Below are positions 17,641 through 27,274 of a DNA stretch of 64,000 bases, in pieces. The position numbers and the translations under genes were made by a program. Position 1 is the stretch's first letter; every line of letters begins with the position of its first letter. Under the pieces are notes generated by a model, which saw nothing but the letters and a program-made list of their open reading frames with translations, was not told the origin of the DNA and did not search any database. Source of the stretch: Photobacterium lutimaris (GTDB taxonomy: Bacteria; Pseudomonadota; Gammaproteobacteria; Enterobacterales; Vibrionaceae); the NCBI RefSeq assembly GCF_003025555.1, contig NZ_PYMH01000002.1, positions 124,001-188,000 on the forward strand. The letters are read 5' to 3'.

Positions 17641-18561
17641 CTAGCTATCAAGCTGGGAAAATTTAAGTTGTTTAATTTCCTGTTCGAGCCATCGGTACTT
17701 TTCGGTATTCCAATGCCGCTGATTATAGGCAATGACAATATCCATCACATCCCGTCGAGTAGCATGTCCCTTCTCATCCATTTCAACGAATTGAAATTTA
17801 TTATGATCAATGACTTGATAGAGCTCACGCGGTGCAATAAACAACATATCTTCACTTCTTAGCGCTTGAAGGATCGGGATCGCGTGCTGACTGCGAAAGG
17901 CTGGTTTTACGTTTAAGTTTGCATACTTCTTTACCAACTCCATTTGTTCATTAAAGCCGGGAACCACCATGCTAGCCCAGCGATAATTATCAAGCTCCTC
18001 AATGGGGATCGTTTTCTTCTCATCCACTAATCCCCGGCGACAGATATAGCCAAATTGACTCTTGGCTATATTCTTCTGATAGATTGCTTTCGGTGTTAAC
18101 AGCGGTTGGTAGGTGATTGCCAAGTCACAGCTGCCATCTTGAAGATGCGAAACGGTGCTTGAGCCAAAACTGTATAGTTCAAGTTCAACTTTCGGGCAGT
18201 AGCGGTTGAAGAGGCGGTATATCTCCGTACCATAACTCTCAATAAGAAAGCCATTTAGAGCAATACGAAAACGCCCTTCCATCTCGATTGGGTCAAATTT
18301 CCTGCTTTCCAATGCGCTATCAAGTTGTGAGTAGATGCCAGGCAAAACAGCTGCTAGCTCTTCGGCACGAGGTGTCAATTTCAACCCGCGGTTATGACGA
18401 ACAAATAACTGGTCATCCAACGCCTCTCGGAGTCGGCCTAGCGATCGGCTCACTGCTGGCTGACTTGTATCCAGTTTTTCGGCTGCACGATGAGTATTTT
18501 TTTCTTCCAATAACACAAGCAAAACCTTGAGCAGGTTAAGATCAAGATTATTCAGGTTCAT
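17641..18561 (-). CDS. LysR-family transcriptional regulator
   Basis: A 306-residue LTTR. The winged helix-turn-helix is at the N terminus (THRAAEKLDTSQPAVSRSLGRLREAL), followed by a linker helix and a periplasmic-binding-like effector domain. There is no divergent partner: the upstream gene is the SLATT-like gene on the same strand, so the target is not evident. Upstream gap is 55 bp, so co-transcription with that gene is possible. Confidence 0.88.
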   Translation of the reverse strand: MNLNNLDLNLLKVLLVLLEEKNTHRAAEKLDTSQPAVSRSLGRLREALDDQLFVRHNRGLKLTPRAEELAAVLPGIYSQLDSALESRKFDPIEMEGRFRIALNGFLIESYGTEIYRLFNRYCPKVELELYSFGSSTVSHLQDGSCDLAITYQPLLTPKAIYQKNIAKSQFGYICRRGLVDEKKTIPIEELDNYRWASMVVPGFNEQMELVKKYANLNVKPAFRSQHAIPILQALRSEDMLFIAPRELYQVIDHNKFQFVEMDEKGHATRRDVMDIVIAYNQRHWNTEKYRWLEQEIKQLKFSQLDS

Positions 18562-18616
18562 GTACTTTATGACTCCTTATATCCCCCGTATAACTGATTG
18601 ATACTCAGGGGATCAG

Positions 18617-19159
18617 CTAAAACTTACCACAGAGCTCACAGTCTGAAGGTTTCATGCCTGTTGGCCTTAATTGACATGACGGGCATACCTGAGAAAACTT
18701 AATCAAGCTTTGGCGATAGCCATAGCACCTCTCTTTATCCGTAATGATACCGCTGATGCCTTCGGAGAGCAGTGCTTGATAATCATTTTTTATTGCCGCT
18801 AATACACTGCTAGAAATGGTGCAATTACTGTTAATTAGTGAATTCAAGCGTTCATAAACAATATAACTTGATGTGATGGCTATAATCGAGCTTTCGTATT
18901 GTTTATCCCACTTTGCAACTAAAGACCACAAAGATATCAACAGCTGAATAAAAAGAATTAAAAATATTAGAAGAGTGAATATTGATATCACCGCAAGCTT
19001 TTCGCTGGTTGCTATGACTAAAAACGCAAAAAAAATTGGCGTTGCGATCCCCAAGTATGTCATTAAGCTACGCAGGCGGTGAAACTGAGACTTCCTTCTT
19101 TCAAAGATTTTTATTGCTCCATAAGTATGGAACCTCATCTCCATTAAATGAATTGGCAT
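18617..19159 (-). CDS. Orphan two-TM SLATT-like protein with CxxCx(11)CxxC
   Basis: A 180-residue protein. Two closely spaced membrane segments (about 34-51 and 55-80) lie after a basic N-terminal helix; a helical region follows; the C terminus ends in CPSC (159-162), eleven residues, then CELC (174-177). This matches my memory of a family named mobilome CxxCx(11)CxxC protein, related to SLATT effectors thought to form pores in defence systems. No nucleotide-sensing, SLOG or reverse-transcriptase partner is adjacent. It sits between uspE and ttcA, which I recall as neighbours in V. cholerae. GAGAG lies before the start. Confidence 0.65.
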   Translation of the reverse strand: MPIHLMEMRFHTYGAIKIFERRKSQFHRLRSLMTYLGIATPIFFAFLVIATSEKLAVISIFTLLIFLILFIQLLISLWSLVAKWDKQYESSIIAITSSYIVYERLNSLINSNCTISSSVLAAIKNDYQALLSEGISGIITDKERCYGYRQSLIKFSQVCPSCQLRPTGMKPSDCELCGKF

Positions 19160-19390
19160 ACTTCTCTCTCATCGTTAAGACAAACTGATACTCCTTTATC
19201 TAGCTTAATATATTATCTGACTTATATACTTGTTCTTACTAGAAAAACTAGATTGCCGTCAATTTGGGAGCTTAATATTGCCTGCCAAGCCGAATCATAT
19301 ACGTAGAGACACTGCGTCATTTTGAATGGGAAATGTGGTGTTGTATCGGTGGTTGGCCATAAGAAGCATTAGAGAAAAGTAAACCGTAAA

Positions 19391-19422
19391 CAAAAAGGGA
19401 GAATAGTGGTTATTCTCCCTTT
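19391..19422 (-). terminator. Terminator of ttcA
   Basis: Stem AAAGGGAGAATA / TATTCTCCCTTT; on the minus strand it runs into TTTTT. It begins 8 bp past the ttcA stop. Confidence 0.88.
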
Positions 19423-19429
19423 CTGATGT

Positions 19430-20323
19430 CTAGATGTTAGTTACATCAATGAACATTGACTCATCAATGTTGGTTGAAGAAACAACCGCTTCACTGAATT
19501 CGTACTCCTCACGATCACCTTCACGATCAAGAGGAAGGTTAACGAAGTCAAACAACTCTCTATCTGCGAGTTGGCTTGGACTAACATTCTGAATTGATTT
19601 GAAAATGCTTTCTACACGACCTGGGGTCTTCTTATCCCAATCGATCAACATCGCTTTAATTGCCTGACGTTGCAAGTTCTCTTGTGAACCGCAGAGGTTA
19701 CAAGGAATAATTGGGAATTCCTTATGCTCTGCGTACTTGATCAGATCTTTTTCGCGGCAGTAAGTTAGCGGGCGAATAACCACATTACGGCCATCATCAG
19801 AACGAAGCTTTGGCGGCATGGCTTTAAGACGAGAGCCATGGAACATGTTTAAGAACATTGTCTCTACGATATCGTCCAAATGGTGACCCAGCGCTATCTT
19901 AGTCGCGCCAATTTTCTCAGCAAAAGAGTACAAAGTACCACGACGCAAGCGAGAGCATAGACCACAAGTGGTTTTTCCTTCAGGGATCTTCTCTTTAACG
20001 ACAGAGTAAGTATCTTTATCTACGATATAGTAAGGAATATTGAGGGTCTCAAAGTAATCTGGCAGGATATGGTCTGGGAAGCCAGGTTGCTTCTGATCGA
20101 GATTAACAGCGACAACATCAAACTTGATTGGCGCAGCTTTTTGAAGATTCAATAGGATATCTAACATCGCAAATGAATCTTTGCCACCACTTATACATGC
20201 CATCACAACATCATTTTCTTCAATCATGTTGTAATCAATAATGGCATTACCAACATTTCTTCTAAGGCGCTTATGAAGTTTGTTGAATTCAAGTGTTTCT
20301 TTTCTAGTATCTGTTTGATTCAT
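19430..20323 (-). CDS. ttcA: tRNA 2-thiocytidine biosynthesis protein TtcA
   Basis: A 297-residue PP-loop ATPase. [11 protein letters not shown] is the adenylating PP-loop; [10 protein letters not shown] and [13 protein letters not shown] hold the cysteine pairs that bind the FeS cluster and sulfur. It makes 2-thiocytidine at position 32 of some tRNAs. Single gene with its own terminator; ATG 20323 is the only suitable start. Confidence 0.96.
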   Translation of the reverse strand: MNQTDTRKETLEFNKLHKRLRRNVGNAIIDYNMIEENDVVMACISGGKDSFAMLDILLNLQKAAPIKFDVVAVNLDQKQPGFPDHILPDYFETLNIPYYIVDKDTYSVVKEKIPEGKTTCGLCSRLRRGTLYSFAEKIGATKIALGHHLDDIVETMFLNMFHGSRLKAMPPKLRSDDGRNVVIRPLTYCREKDLIKYAEHKEFPIIPCNLCGSQENLQRQAIKAMLIDWDKKTPGRVESIFKSIQNVSPSQLADRELFDFVNLPLDREGDREEYEFSEAVVSSTNIDESMFIDVTNI

Positions 20324-20436
20324 TGCGATTTCTCACACTGCCGATAGTATCGACGGTTGATTTCCTAATTGGGCTTTCGTAAGGCGTGGATTATACGGAT
20401 TTTTTAAGCCAGTTGAAATATTTCTCTTAGACAAAA

Positions 20437-20465
20437 GAAAGCCACATCAAATGACGTGGCTTTCT
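20437..20465 (-). terminator. Terminator of dacA
   Basis: GAAAGCCAC / GTGGCTTTC with a ten-base loop, followed on the minus strand by TTTT. It begins 33 bp past the dacA stop. Confidence 0.8.
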
Positions 20466-20497
20466 CCGTTTGAGTTTATCGCTCTTAACGCATTCTA

Positions 20498-21673
20498 TTA
20501 TTTAAACAAACCAATAAAGAACAGTTTAATGTAATCAATCAAGCGGCTGAATAAGCCACCTTCTTCAACGGACTCTAACGCAACCAATGGAACTTCATGG
20601 ACATCCTCACCATCAACTTGGTAGAAGATCTTGCCTACGATTTCCCCTTCATTGATAGGCGCCGTAAGTTCAGACGTTAACTCTACCGTTGCTTTCATTT
20701 TGCTGACATCGCCCCGTGACAGGGTCACGTAGGTGTCTTCCATCGTACCCAATGAAATAGTATCTGTGTTACCCATCCACACTTTCTCATTGATCAACTC
20801 GTCACCTTGCTTGTGAGGAGCTACCGTTTGGAAGAATCGGAAACCGTAGTTAAGAAGCTGTTTACTTTCTGCTTCACGACCCTTAGGACTACTCGACCCC
20901 ATTACAACTGAAATCAAGCGCATGTCACCTTCAGTTGCAGAACTTGCCAGACTATATCCCGCACCACTGGTATAGCCGGTTTTCATGCCGTCAACATTGA
21001 TGCTGCGATCACCCAGCAGGCCGTTGCGGTTACGCTGTGTGATGTTGTTGTAGGTAAATGAGCGCTCGCTGTATATTGAATAGATGTTTGGCAAATCTGT
21101 AATCAAGGCGCGACCAAGAAGCGCAATATCGTAAGGCGTTGAGTAGAGCTTATCACTATCAAGGCCGTGAGGATTCGAGAACGAACTGTTGGTCATATTG
21201 AGCTTCTTCGCCCATGAGTTCATCAGGCTAACAAACGCCCTTTCCGATCCTGCAACATGCTCTGCAATTGCTACACTGGCATCGTTACCAGATTGAACAA
21301 TTAACCCTCGGTACAAATCCATCATGTTAACTTCGGTATTCACCTCAATAAACATCTTTGATGAATCAGGGAAATTACGAGCCCATGCATTACGACTGAT
21401 CACCACAAGATCATCTTCGTTAATGTTACCACTTTTCATTTCCTGGCCAGCAACATAGCTAGTCATCAACTTGGTTAAACTTGCTGGATTTAGTCGCTCA
21501 TGAGCATTCTTTTCAACCAGAATTTGACCTGTATGGTAATCCATCAAGACATAACCATTGGCACCAAGCACCGGTGCATCGGGAATGACTGTAGGTGCAG
21601 CAAAGGCAGAGGCCGAAAGACAGAGTGTACCTGCAGCTATAGTGCGAAAAGTGTGTTTCAGTTGTGTTGTCAT
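20498..21673 (-). CDS. dacA: D-Ala-D-Ala carboxypeptidase PBP5
   Basis: A 391-residue low-molecular-mass penicillin-binding protein. A signal peptide ends at ASAFA. Active-site motifs are SLTK (Ser65, Lys68), SGN in VQSGNDAS, and KTG in DGMKTGYTSGAG. A C-terminal beta domain is followed by an amphipathic helix (SRLIDYIKLFFIGLFK) that anchors the protein to the inner membrane. It trims pentapeptides of peptidoglycan in the periplasm. Length and layout are those of DacA/DacC; exact paralogue is less sure. Confidence 0.93.
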   Translation of the reverse strand: MTTQLKHTFRTIAAGTLCLSASAFAAPTVIPDAPVLGANGYVLMDYHTGQILVEKNAHERLNPASLTKLMTSYVAGQEMKSGNINEDDLVVISRNAWARNFPDSSKMFIEVNTEVNMMDLYRGLIVQSGNDASVAIAEHVAGSERAFVSLMNSWAKKLNMTNSSFSNPHGLDSDKLYSTPYDIALLGRALITDLPNIYSIYSERSFTYNNITQRNRNGLLGDRSINVDGMKTGYTSGAGYSLASSATEGDMRLISVVMGSSSPKGREAESKQLLNYGFRFFQTVAPHKQGDELINEKVWMGNTDTISLGTMEDTYVTLSRGDVSKMKATVELTSELTAPINEGEIVGKIFYQVDGEDVHEVPLVALESVEEGGLFSRLIDYIKLFFIGLFK

Positions 21674-21982
21674 TTTTCTCGCCGTCGATGGTGTTAATGA
21701 TGAGCAGTATATCTAACCCCAGAACGAAATCTTGTAAGCTTTACGAAGTCTTACGTTATTGTAAGATCCGTTACAACTGGGTATTTAAGATGGTGGATTT
21801 TTAACCCAAGATATAAAATTTCACGCAAGATTTCCTGCTCAACGTCTCGTAATTCGATGCTGATCGCTTCTACGTGTTTATGTCATCCACTATCTATGCG
21901 TAGCGGATGCATTAAAATACCGTTAAGATAAAGTAAAATAGCACTTTCTCAGGCAGAGATGAGTCAACGTAAAGGAATGATA
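21674..21982. promoter_or_regulatory. Divergent promoter region dacA / M32 peptidase
   Basis: About 310 bp without a gene. It holds the perfect repeat TCTTAC-N6-GTAAGA at 21749-21766, with a nearby CTTGTAAG at 21731, about 76 bp upstream of dacA. No known operator consensus was recognised. Confidence 0.3.
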
Positions 21983-23467
21983 ATGACTTTCTATCAAAAA
22001 TTAGTACACCATCATAAAAAGATTTCTCGGCTTGAGCATCTTGAAGCGATTTGTGGTTGGGACCAAGCCGCTGTAATGCCGGAAGGTGGTAACACTGCCC
22101 GCTCAGAAGCACTGGCCGAGCTTGCTGTCATTAAGCATGAATTATCAACGGCTCCACAGCTTTTTGACTGGTTTGAGCAAGCGGCTACCGAGCCATTAGA
22201 AGCCGATGATGTTGCGAGTCTTCTTGAAATGAAGCGTAGCTGGCAGCAAGCCAATGTTTTGCCGGCTGAACTCGTTGAGAAAAAGTCACTAGCCTGCTCT
22301 AAATGCGAACATGCTTGGCGTACACAGCGTGAAAAAAACAACTGGCAAGGGTTTAGCCAAAACCTTAAAGAAGTGGTTGAGCTAACAAGACAAGAAGCAC
22401 AAATCCGAGCAGATGCTACAGGTTTAAGCCGCTATGACGCCTTGCTTGATTTATACGAGCCGGGAATGATTACCCGCGAGCTTGATGCGTTATTCTATGA
22501 TGTAAAAAGCTGGCTACCCGAATTAATTAAGCAAATTATTGATCGTCAAAGCCAGGATATCACTATCCAGCCTGTCGGTCCGTTTCCCGTTGAGCAACAA
22601 CAAGACTTAAGCCATGCATTAATGACGAAGCTTGGGTTTGATTTCAACCACGGACGACTTGATAAAAGTGTGCACCCTTTCTGTGGCGGTGTACCGACTG
22701 ATGTGCGTATTACCACTCGCTACGATGAAGCAGATTTTACATCCGCTTTAATGGGTGTGATCCATGAAACTGGGCATGCTCGTTATGAGCAAAGCTTGCC
22801 AGAAAAGTGGGCAGGGCTACCTGTAGGTAAAGCGCGTTCAATGGGAATCCACGAATCACAAAGCCTGTTTTTTGAAATGCAGTTATCAAGAAACGAATTG
22901 TTTATTGATATCTTGGCACCGCTTGCTGCAGAAACGTTCCAGCGTAATGATGACCCAGCCCTATCGGCTGATAACCTTACCTTGCTAAATACGCGAGTAA
23001 CTCCTGGGCATATCCGTGTCGATGCCGATGAGGTAACGTATCCTGCTCACGTAATTGTCCGTTACGAAATAGAACGCGATCTGGTTGAGGGCAAGATTGA
23101 AGTCGAAGATATCCCTGAATTATGGGACAAGAAGATGTCTGAATACTTAGGCGTTTCAACCAAAGGGAATTTCACCGATGGTTGTATGCAGGACATCCAT
23201 TGGGCCTTCGGGGCTTTTGGCTATTTCCCGTCCTATACCTTAGGTGCAATGTATGCGGCCCAGTTTATGGCAGCAATTAATAAAGAAATGAATGTTGATA
23301 ATCTTGTCCGTGGAAGAAATTTACAACCAATCTTCAACTGGTTAGATCGTCATGTTTGGAAACGTGCTTCAACCGTGTCGACCGATCAGCTTTTGATTGA
23401 TGCTACCGGTGAAAGACTTAACGCGCAGTTCTTCAAACAACATCTCGAACAGCGCTATTTGAAGTAA
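21983..23467 (+). CDS. M32-family carboxypeptidase (Taq type)
   Basis: A 494-residue zinc metallocarboxypeptidase. HETGHA (preceded by MGVI) is the HExxH zinc site, followed about 30 residues later by GIHESQSLFFE, which provides the third ligand; TDVRITTRYDE is the family DxRxT landmark. Start 21983 is favoured because AAAGGA precedes it; ATG at 21959 is an alternative. Cytoplasmic, removes C-terminal amino acids from peptides. Confidence 0.93.
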   Translation: MTFYQKLVHHHKKISRLEHLEAICGWDQAAVMPEGGNTARSEALAELAVIKHELSTAPQLFDWFEQAATEPLEADDVASLLEMKRSWQQANVLPAELVEKKSLACSKCEHAWRTQREKNNWQGFSQNLKEVVELTRQEAQIRADATGLSRYDALLDLYEPGMITRELDALFYDVKSWLPELIKQIIDRQSQDITIQPVGPFPVEQQQDLSHALMTKLGFDFNHGRLDKSVHPFCGGVPTDVRITTRYDEADFTSALMGVIHETGHARYEQSLPEKWAGLPVGKARSMGIHESQSLFFEMQLSRNELFIDILAPLAAETFQRNDDPALSADNLTLLNTRVTPGHIRVDADEVTYPAHVIVRYEIERDLVEGKIEVEDIPELWDKKMSEYLGVSTKGNFTDGCMQDIHWAFGAFGYFPSYTLGAMYAAQFMAAINKEMNVDNLVRGRNLQPIFNWLDRHVWKRASTVSTDQLLIDATGERLNAQFFKQHLEQRYLK

Positions 23468-23482
23468 GTTCTACCTTAAAGC

Positions 23483-23520
23483 AAGCTAGCCGCTAGATAT
23501 TAGCGGCTAGCTTTAATTTT
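23483..23520 (+). terminator. Terminator of the M32 peptidase gene
   Basis: Perfect 13-bp stem AAGCTAGCCGCTA / TAGCGGCTAGCTT, loop GATAT, then TAATTTT. Confidence 0.85.
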
Positions 23521-23562
23521 AAAGGTATATACTCATAACATTATCCGCTTCGGAGGCAAGTC

Positions 23563-23838
23563 ATGAAATACACAGCGGGAGATCTGAATTATAAAGGCGA
23601 AACGTCTGGTGTTCATAACTGGATCACAGAACAAGGAAAGAGCTTTTATTGGCATCCTGATTGGCTTCACATTGCGGAAGATCAGACAGGCCTGCATGCC
23701 AAACAACAATTGGACGTAGCTGATAATGAAAAAGGAACGAAAGAGCATGCTGTGCTTGCGATTTTAAAACATCTTAATGACTGGATGGTTGATGAAATAG
23801 ACAAACACCCTGATGCCAAAGAGCAGCCCAAGCGATAG
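23563..23838 (+). CDS. Conserved-looking 91-aa protein of unknown function
   Basis: A 91-residue acidic soluble protein without signal or membrane segment. It has a tryptophan-rich N-terminal half (HNWITEQGKSFYWHPDWLH) and a helical C-terminal half (HAVLAILKHLNDWMVDEIDKHP). A GGAGG-like site (TTCGGAGGCAAG) precedes the start. I recognise no family. Convergent with the RES toxin gene. Confidence 0.65.
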   Translation: MKYTAGDLNYKGETSGVHNWITEQGKSFYWHPDWLHIAEDQTGLHAKQQLDVADNEKGTKEHAVLAILKHLNDWMVDEIDKHPDAKEQPKR

Positions 23839-23894
23839 CAAAAATCAACCGGGGCTCATGGAAGGCAAAGGTCTCTGCCCGTATCAGAGAGATA

Positions 23895-24590
23895 TCACAC
23901 TAAACTCAATTCAAGCACCGAGTTGACTGAGTCACCGTTCCATTTGTAGGTAAAATGGCGGCTTTGGCAAACCTTGTTCACCAATACGGGCTTGTATAAT
24001 ACATAACAGTCATGCCCTTGATGGCGAACGGACTGATAAACAATACCATCCCCTTTTGCCTTTTTGACATCATTTGCCAATGCTTGAGAATGAGCATAAT
24101 AAGTTGGGTGATACAAGGTCGAATCGAGCAGGTGCTGCTCCCGCAAATCGACCAATTCGGCATTGAACCAGGCATCGATACACCGCATCTGGATATCCTG
24201 CGCAGGCTCATTGGTATAGCCCATCACCCGCTCCATATGATGCACGGTTTCCTTTATCGCCGTGTTCACTTCAGGTGCAGCATAATAACCACCAAAGTCC
24301 GAAGTATTGAACCTAGCACCATCAGGGTTAACATGAGTAAATGCAGCCATAACATAGCTGCAGTGAGGGATACCAACCAACCTTTCTTCTGGCGGAATGC
24401 AGCCAAAGTCACCAGTTTCTTCAGCCAGTCGAGGATTAGTAATCGCCTCAATGGCAAAAATCGCTTCAAGCTGCTCAGGCTCTGCTACATCTTCATACAA
24501 GTTGATTGGTGGATATTTGGAAGGGATCAATCGATAGCAAAGCTGTTCACAAAAAGACACTGTTTCCAAATTTTCTAGCATTACATCCAT
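23895..24590 (-). CDS. RES-domain toxin (NAD+-degrading type)
   Basis: A 231-residue RES-domain protein. The family residues can be matched to Arg20 in CYRLIP, a glutamate in AIKETVHHMER, and a serine in GDGIVYQSVRHQG. Characterised RES toxins break down NAD+ and stop growth. The start codon is directly adjacent to the stop of the upstream Xre/ParS antitoxin gene, the usual order. The toxin gene looks complete, so the pair may be functional. Confidence 0.88.
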   Translation of the reverse strand: MDVMLENLETVSFCEQLCYRLIPSKYPPINLYEDVAEPEQLEAIFAIEAITNPRLAEETGDFGCIPPEERLVGIPHCSYVMAAFTHVNPDGARFNTSDFGGYYAAPEVNTAIKETVHHMERVMGYTNEPAQDIQMRCIDAWFNAELVDLREQHLLDSTLYHPTYYAHSQALANDVKKAKGDGIVYQSVRHQGHDCYVLYKPVLVNKVCQSRHFTYKWNGDSVNSVLELSLV

Positions 24591-24995
24591 TTATGAACGC
24601 CCACCACGCCATGCATTGAGCCGAGTCGCAACTTGATATAAATCGACCACTCTCCCCCCGCACATAATGTCCATCGCCGAGCGTCCAGCAAAAAAAGGAT
24701 GGCTGTTTGGCTTTTGCACCCAGTGATAAACACTCTCATCAGCGGTAAACATAATACGCAGGCACTTATGGATATTCAGTATATAACTCATTCTTTCCAA
24801 AAGATCTTTTGAGACTTTGGCCGATTGTGGATGAGACCGGTATTTGTTTAGTGTCGAGCGGCTACTCAAACCTAGCAACGCCATTTGCTGGCTTTGACTG
24901 CATGACCATTTATCAAGGATATTGAATACAACAGGCAATACTGTATTCCCCGCCTGCGCCTGCTGTTGAGATTGACTAATCTGGGCTGCATTCAT
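24591..24995 (-). CDS. Xre/MbcA/ParS-type antitoxin
   Basis: A 134-residue protein with an N-terminal Xre-like helix-turn-helix (QQMALLGLSSRSTLNKYRSH) and a C-terminal toxin-binding domain (DUF2384 type: SHPFFAGRSAMDIMCGG then VVDLYQVATRLNAWRGG). The C-terminal segment of this family blocks the RES active site. First gene of the pair; an inverted repeat 36 bp upstream may be its operator. Confidence 0.9.
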   Translation of the reverse strand: MNAAQISQSQQQAQAGNTVLPVVFNILDKWSCSQSQQMALLGLSSRSTLNKYRSHPQSAKVSKDLLERMSYILNIHKCLRIMFTADESVYHWVQKPNSHPFFAGRSAMDIMCGGRVVDLYQVATRLNAWRGGRS

Positions 24996-25030
24996 TTTGC
25001 CACTCCACCTGTTTATATATAGACAAAGTT

Positions 25031-25042
25031 AGCATAAATGCT
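25031..25042. promoter_or_regulatory. Candidate operator of the RES-Xre pair
   Basis: AGCAT-AA-ATGCT, 36 bp upstream of the antitoxin start. Xre antitoxins autoregulate by binding such repeats. Confidence 0.4.
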
Positions 25043-25078
25043 CAAAAACAGCCAGAAATGCACAAATAAAAGATGGAT

Positions 25079-25106
25079 AAAAAATACCCAGCCAGTGCTG
25101 GGTATC
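25079..25106 (-). terminator. Terminator-like hairpin after the TA promoter, toward pepT
   Basis: ATACCCAGC / GCTGGGTAT with loop CAGT (stem 25084-25105); on the minus strand it is followed by TTTTTT. It lies 41 bp past the pepT stop. Confidence 0.85.
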
Positions 25107-25146
25107 TAGTATCACGCTGAATCAGGCCTTTTATACCTAAAAACGC

Positions 25147-26379
25147 TTACGGCTGAGTGCTCTTTGCCGTGGTTTCAGCAATTTTTACAATCACTTTAAC
25201 AGCTTGCTCCATACCTTCAATCGTGATGAATTCATGGATGCCATGGAAGTTATAACCGCCTGTAAAAATATTCGGGCAAGGTAGGCCCATGAACGACAAA
25301 CGAGCGCCATCGGTACCGCCACGGATAGGTTTGATGTTTGGTTTTACATCGCACTCAATCATTGCATGTTTGGCTAGCTCGATGATATGTGGGTGAGGCT
25401 CAACCATTTCACGCATGTTGCTGTAGCAATCTGTTAGTATCAACTCCACTCGCCCTTTCGGTAACTGACCATTTAGCTCATCAACTTTCGCCTGCATAAA
25501 GGCCTTACGGCTCTCCAAACCTTCGCGGTCGAAGTCTCTGATGATGTAGCCAAGTTCAGTCCGAGCAACGGCTGGCTCCATTGATTTAAGATGATAGAAC
25601 CCTTCATAGCCTTCAGTACATTCAGGGGTTTCTTCTGCAGGCATCATCAACTGAAATTGCGCAGCAATGTTCATGGCGTTAACCATTTTATTCTTAGCTG
25701 TGCCTGGGTGAACGTTCACACCGTGGCAAATCACATCGGCTGACGTCGCATTGAAATTTTCATATTCCAATTCACCAACGGGGCCACCATCAATCGTGTA
25801 CGCCCATTTAGCACCAAACTTCTCAACATCAAACAGGTTGGCACCACGGCCAATTTCTTCGTCAGGTGTAAAGCCAATACAGATATCACCGTGCTTGATT
25901 TCAGGGTTGGCTTTTAAATATGCAACGGCAGTGATGATTTCGGCGATACCTGCTTTGTTATCGGCACCCAGCAAGGTCTTACCATCCGTCGTGATCAGGT
26001 TGTGACCGTGAAGCTTATTGAGATCAGGGTAATGAATTGGTGATAACACTTCATCTCCAATACCTAAGGCAATATCCCCACCCTGGTAGTTCTCAACAAT
26101 CTGAGGCTTTACATCTTTACCTGATGCATCTGGAGCTGTGTCCATATGCGCGATAAAACCAATCGCAGGCACTTCATGACTGACATTCGAAGGCAGGCGA
26201 GCTGTCAGGTAGCCATTGTCATCCAACGTAACGTCTGAAAGGCCAAGTTCAACCAGCTCGTCTCTCAGGTGTTGCGCTAATACTCGCTGCCCCTCAGTAC
26301 TTGGGCAATGGGCATTGGCAGAGTTAGATTGAGTATCAAAGCTCACGTATCGTAAAAAACGCTCAATTAAGTTATCCAT
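25147..26379 (-). CDS. pepT: Peptidase T (tripeptide aminopeptidase)
   Basis: A 410-residue M20B zinc peptidase. Metal-site landmarks are [23 protein letters not shown] and the catalytic pair in [12 protein letters not shown], with the final His in [10 protein letters not shown]. It removes the N-terminal residue from tripeptides in the cytoplasm. pepT is anaerobically induced via FNR in Salmonella; only a poor FNR-like site is visible upstream here. Confidence 0.96.
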   Translation of the reverse strand: MDNLIERFLRYVSFDTQSNSANAHCPSTEGQRVLAQHLRDELVELGLSDVTLDDNGYLTARLPSNVSHEVPAIGFIAHMDTAPDASGKDVKPQIVENYQGGDIALGIGDEVLSPIHYPDLNKLHGHNLITTDGKTLLGADNKAGIAEIITAVAYLKANPEIKHGDICIGFTPDEEIGRGANLFDVEKFGAKWAYTIDGGPVGELEYENFNATSADVICHGVNVHPGTAKNKMVNAMNIAAQFQLMMPAEETPECTEGYEGFYHLKSMEPAVARTELGYIIRDFDREGLESRKAFMQAKVDELNGQLPKGRVELILTDCYSNMREMVEPHPHIIELAKHAMIECDVKPNIKPIRGGTDGARLSFMGLPCPNIFTGGYNFHGIHEFITIEGMEQAVKVIVKIAETTAKSTQP

Positions 26380-26796
26380 GTCCCACTCATATCGTCAATT
26401 AGATTAATACACTGAGCAAGTATCCCGATAGGAGCAGTTAAATGAATTGCGATGAATCAGTTTTTTGTGCATTAAATGCAGATTAATTAGAGCGCCGACC
26501 ACTTTTTTAAATGTAAATCACACTAATAGCAGTATTTTTGGTCACTAAACACACTACCATCAAAAGGATGTAAAAAATTGCCCTCAGGACATAGGCGGTT
26601 GTATTATTATACGTATGTTTCGCTTAACCCTGTTTTATACCTCGGTGAAGCCGAATATAAAGTGTGTAAAAATGTAAAATATTGATCGTCCACTATAGAA
26701 CTCACATCTTATTTAGCTGCTATTCAGTATGTGTGACATTGGTAGAAAAATTTTTCCCAAATACTGCATAAGATGAATCTAAACCAAGGAGGTCTT
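26380..26796. other. Long intergenic region pepT / orphan gene
   Basis: About 417 bp, AT-rich, with no convincing ORF. It must hold the pepT promoter (left) and the promoter of the gene at 26797 (right). A degenerate FNR-like site (26447-26460) was seen but is weak. No RNA gene was recognised. Confidence 0.4.
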
Positions 26797-27201
26797 ATGC
26801 TTACAAATTTATTTCTACCGCATGAACCCATTGAAAAAACTTTGGATGTTCAAATACCAGTCATCAATGACCAGATTCCAGCCAAGTTGAATTTGAGATA
26901 TAAGAAAGGACAATTAAAAGCAAATTTACACTTCTGCAATAAAGACGGTAATGAAAAACTCGATTTATTCTATCCACGTATAGCATCAGAATTAAAACGC
27001 CAAGCAACACTTAACTTCTCTCAATGTTGTCACTCTCGTTACTTGCCCAATTCTCTTTTAACTTCTCAAGTGTCGAAATGGTGTAATGACAACGCCAAAC
27101 TATATATATCGTATGAAACATCAAACGGCCTCAAGGTAACAGAACACCAGAAAGGTGGGATTAGAATCAAGGCAAGAAATAGTGATTTAATACCCAACTG
27201 A
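26797..27201 (+). CDS. Hypothetical 134-aa protein
   Basis: A 134-residue basic protein started at ATG 26797, six bases after a strong AAGGAGG. The upstream ATG at 26773 has no such site. Sequence is beta-rich in the first half (VQIPVINDQIPAKLNLRYKKGQLKANL is a run of alternating hydrophobic residues) and carries cysteines in FSQCCHSRYL. No signal peptide, no family recognised. It shares a bidirectional terminator with the sugar-binding protein gene. Confidence 0.6.
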   Translation: MLTNLFLPHEPIEKTLDVQIPVINDQIPAKLNLRYKKGQLKANLHFCNKDGNEKLDLFYPRIASELKRQATLNFSQCCHSRYLPNSLLTSQVSKWCNDNAKLYISYETSNGLKVTEHQKGGIRIKARNSDLIPN

Positions 27202-27241
27202 TAAGGCGGTGATCCAATAACTCTCTACGCGTTACAGCATT

Positions 27242-27268
27242 AAAACCCGGCATTAAAGCCGGGTTTTT
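27242..27268. terminator. Bidirectional terminator
   Basis: AAACCCGGC / GCCGGGTTT with loop ATTAAA, flanked by A and T runs, between two convergent genes. Confidence 0.9.
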
Positions 27269-27274
27269 CAATTA

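Noticed and set aside
26447-26460. FNR site upstream of pepT (TTGCGATGAATCAG)
   Set aside because: Only seven of ten fixed positions match; too weak despite known anaerobic control of pepT in Salmonella.
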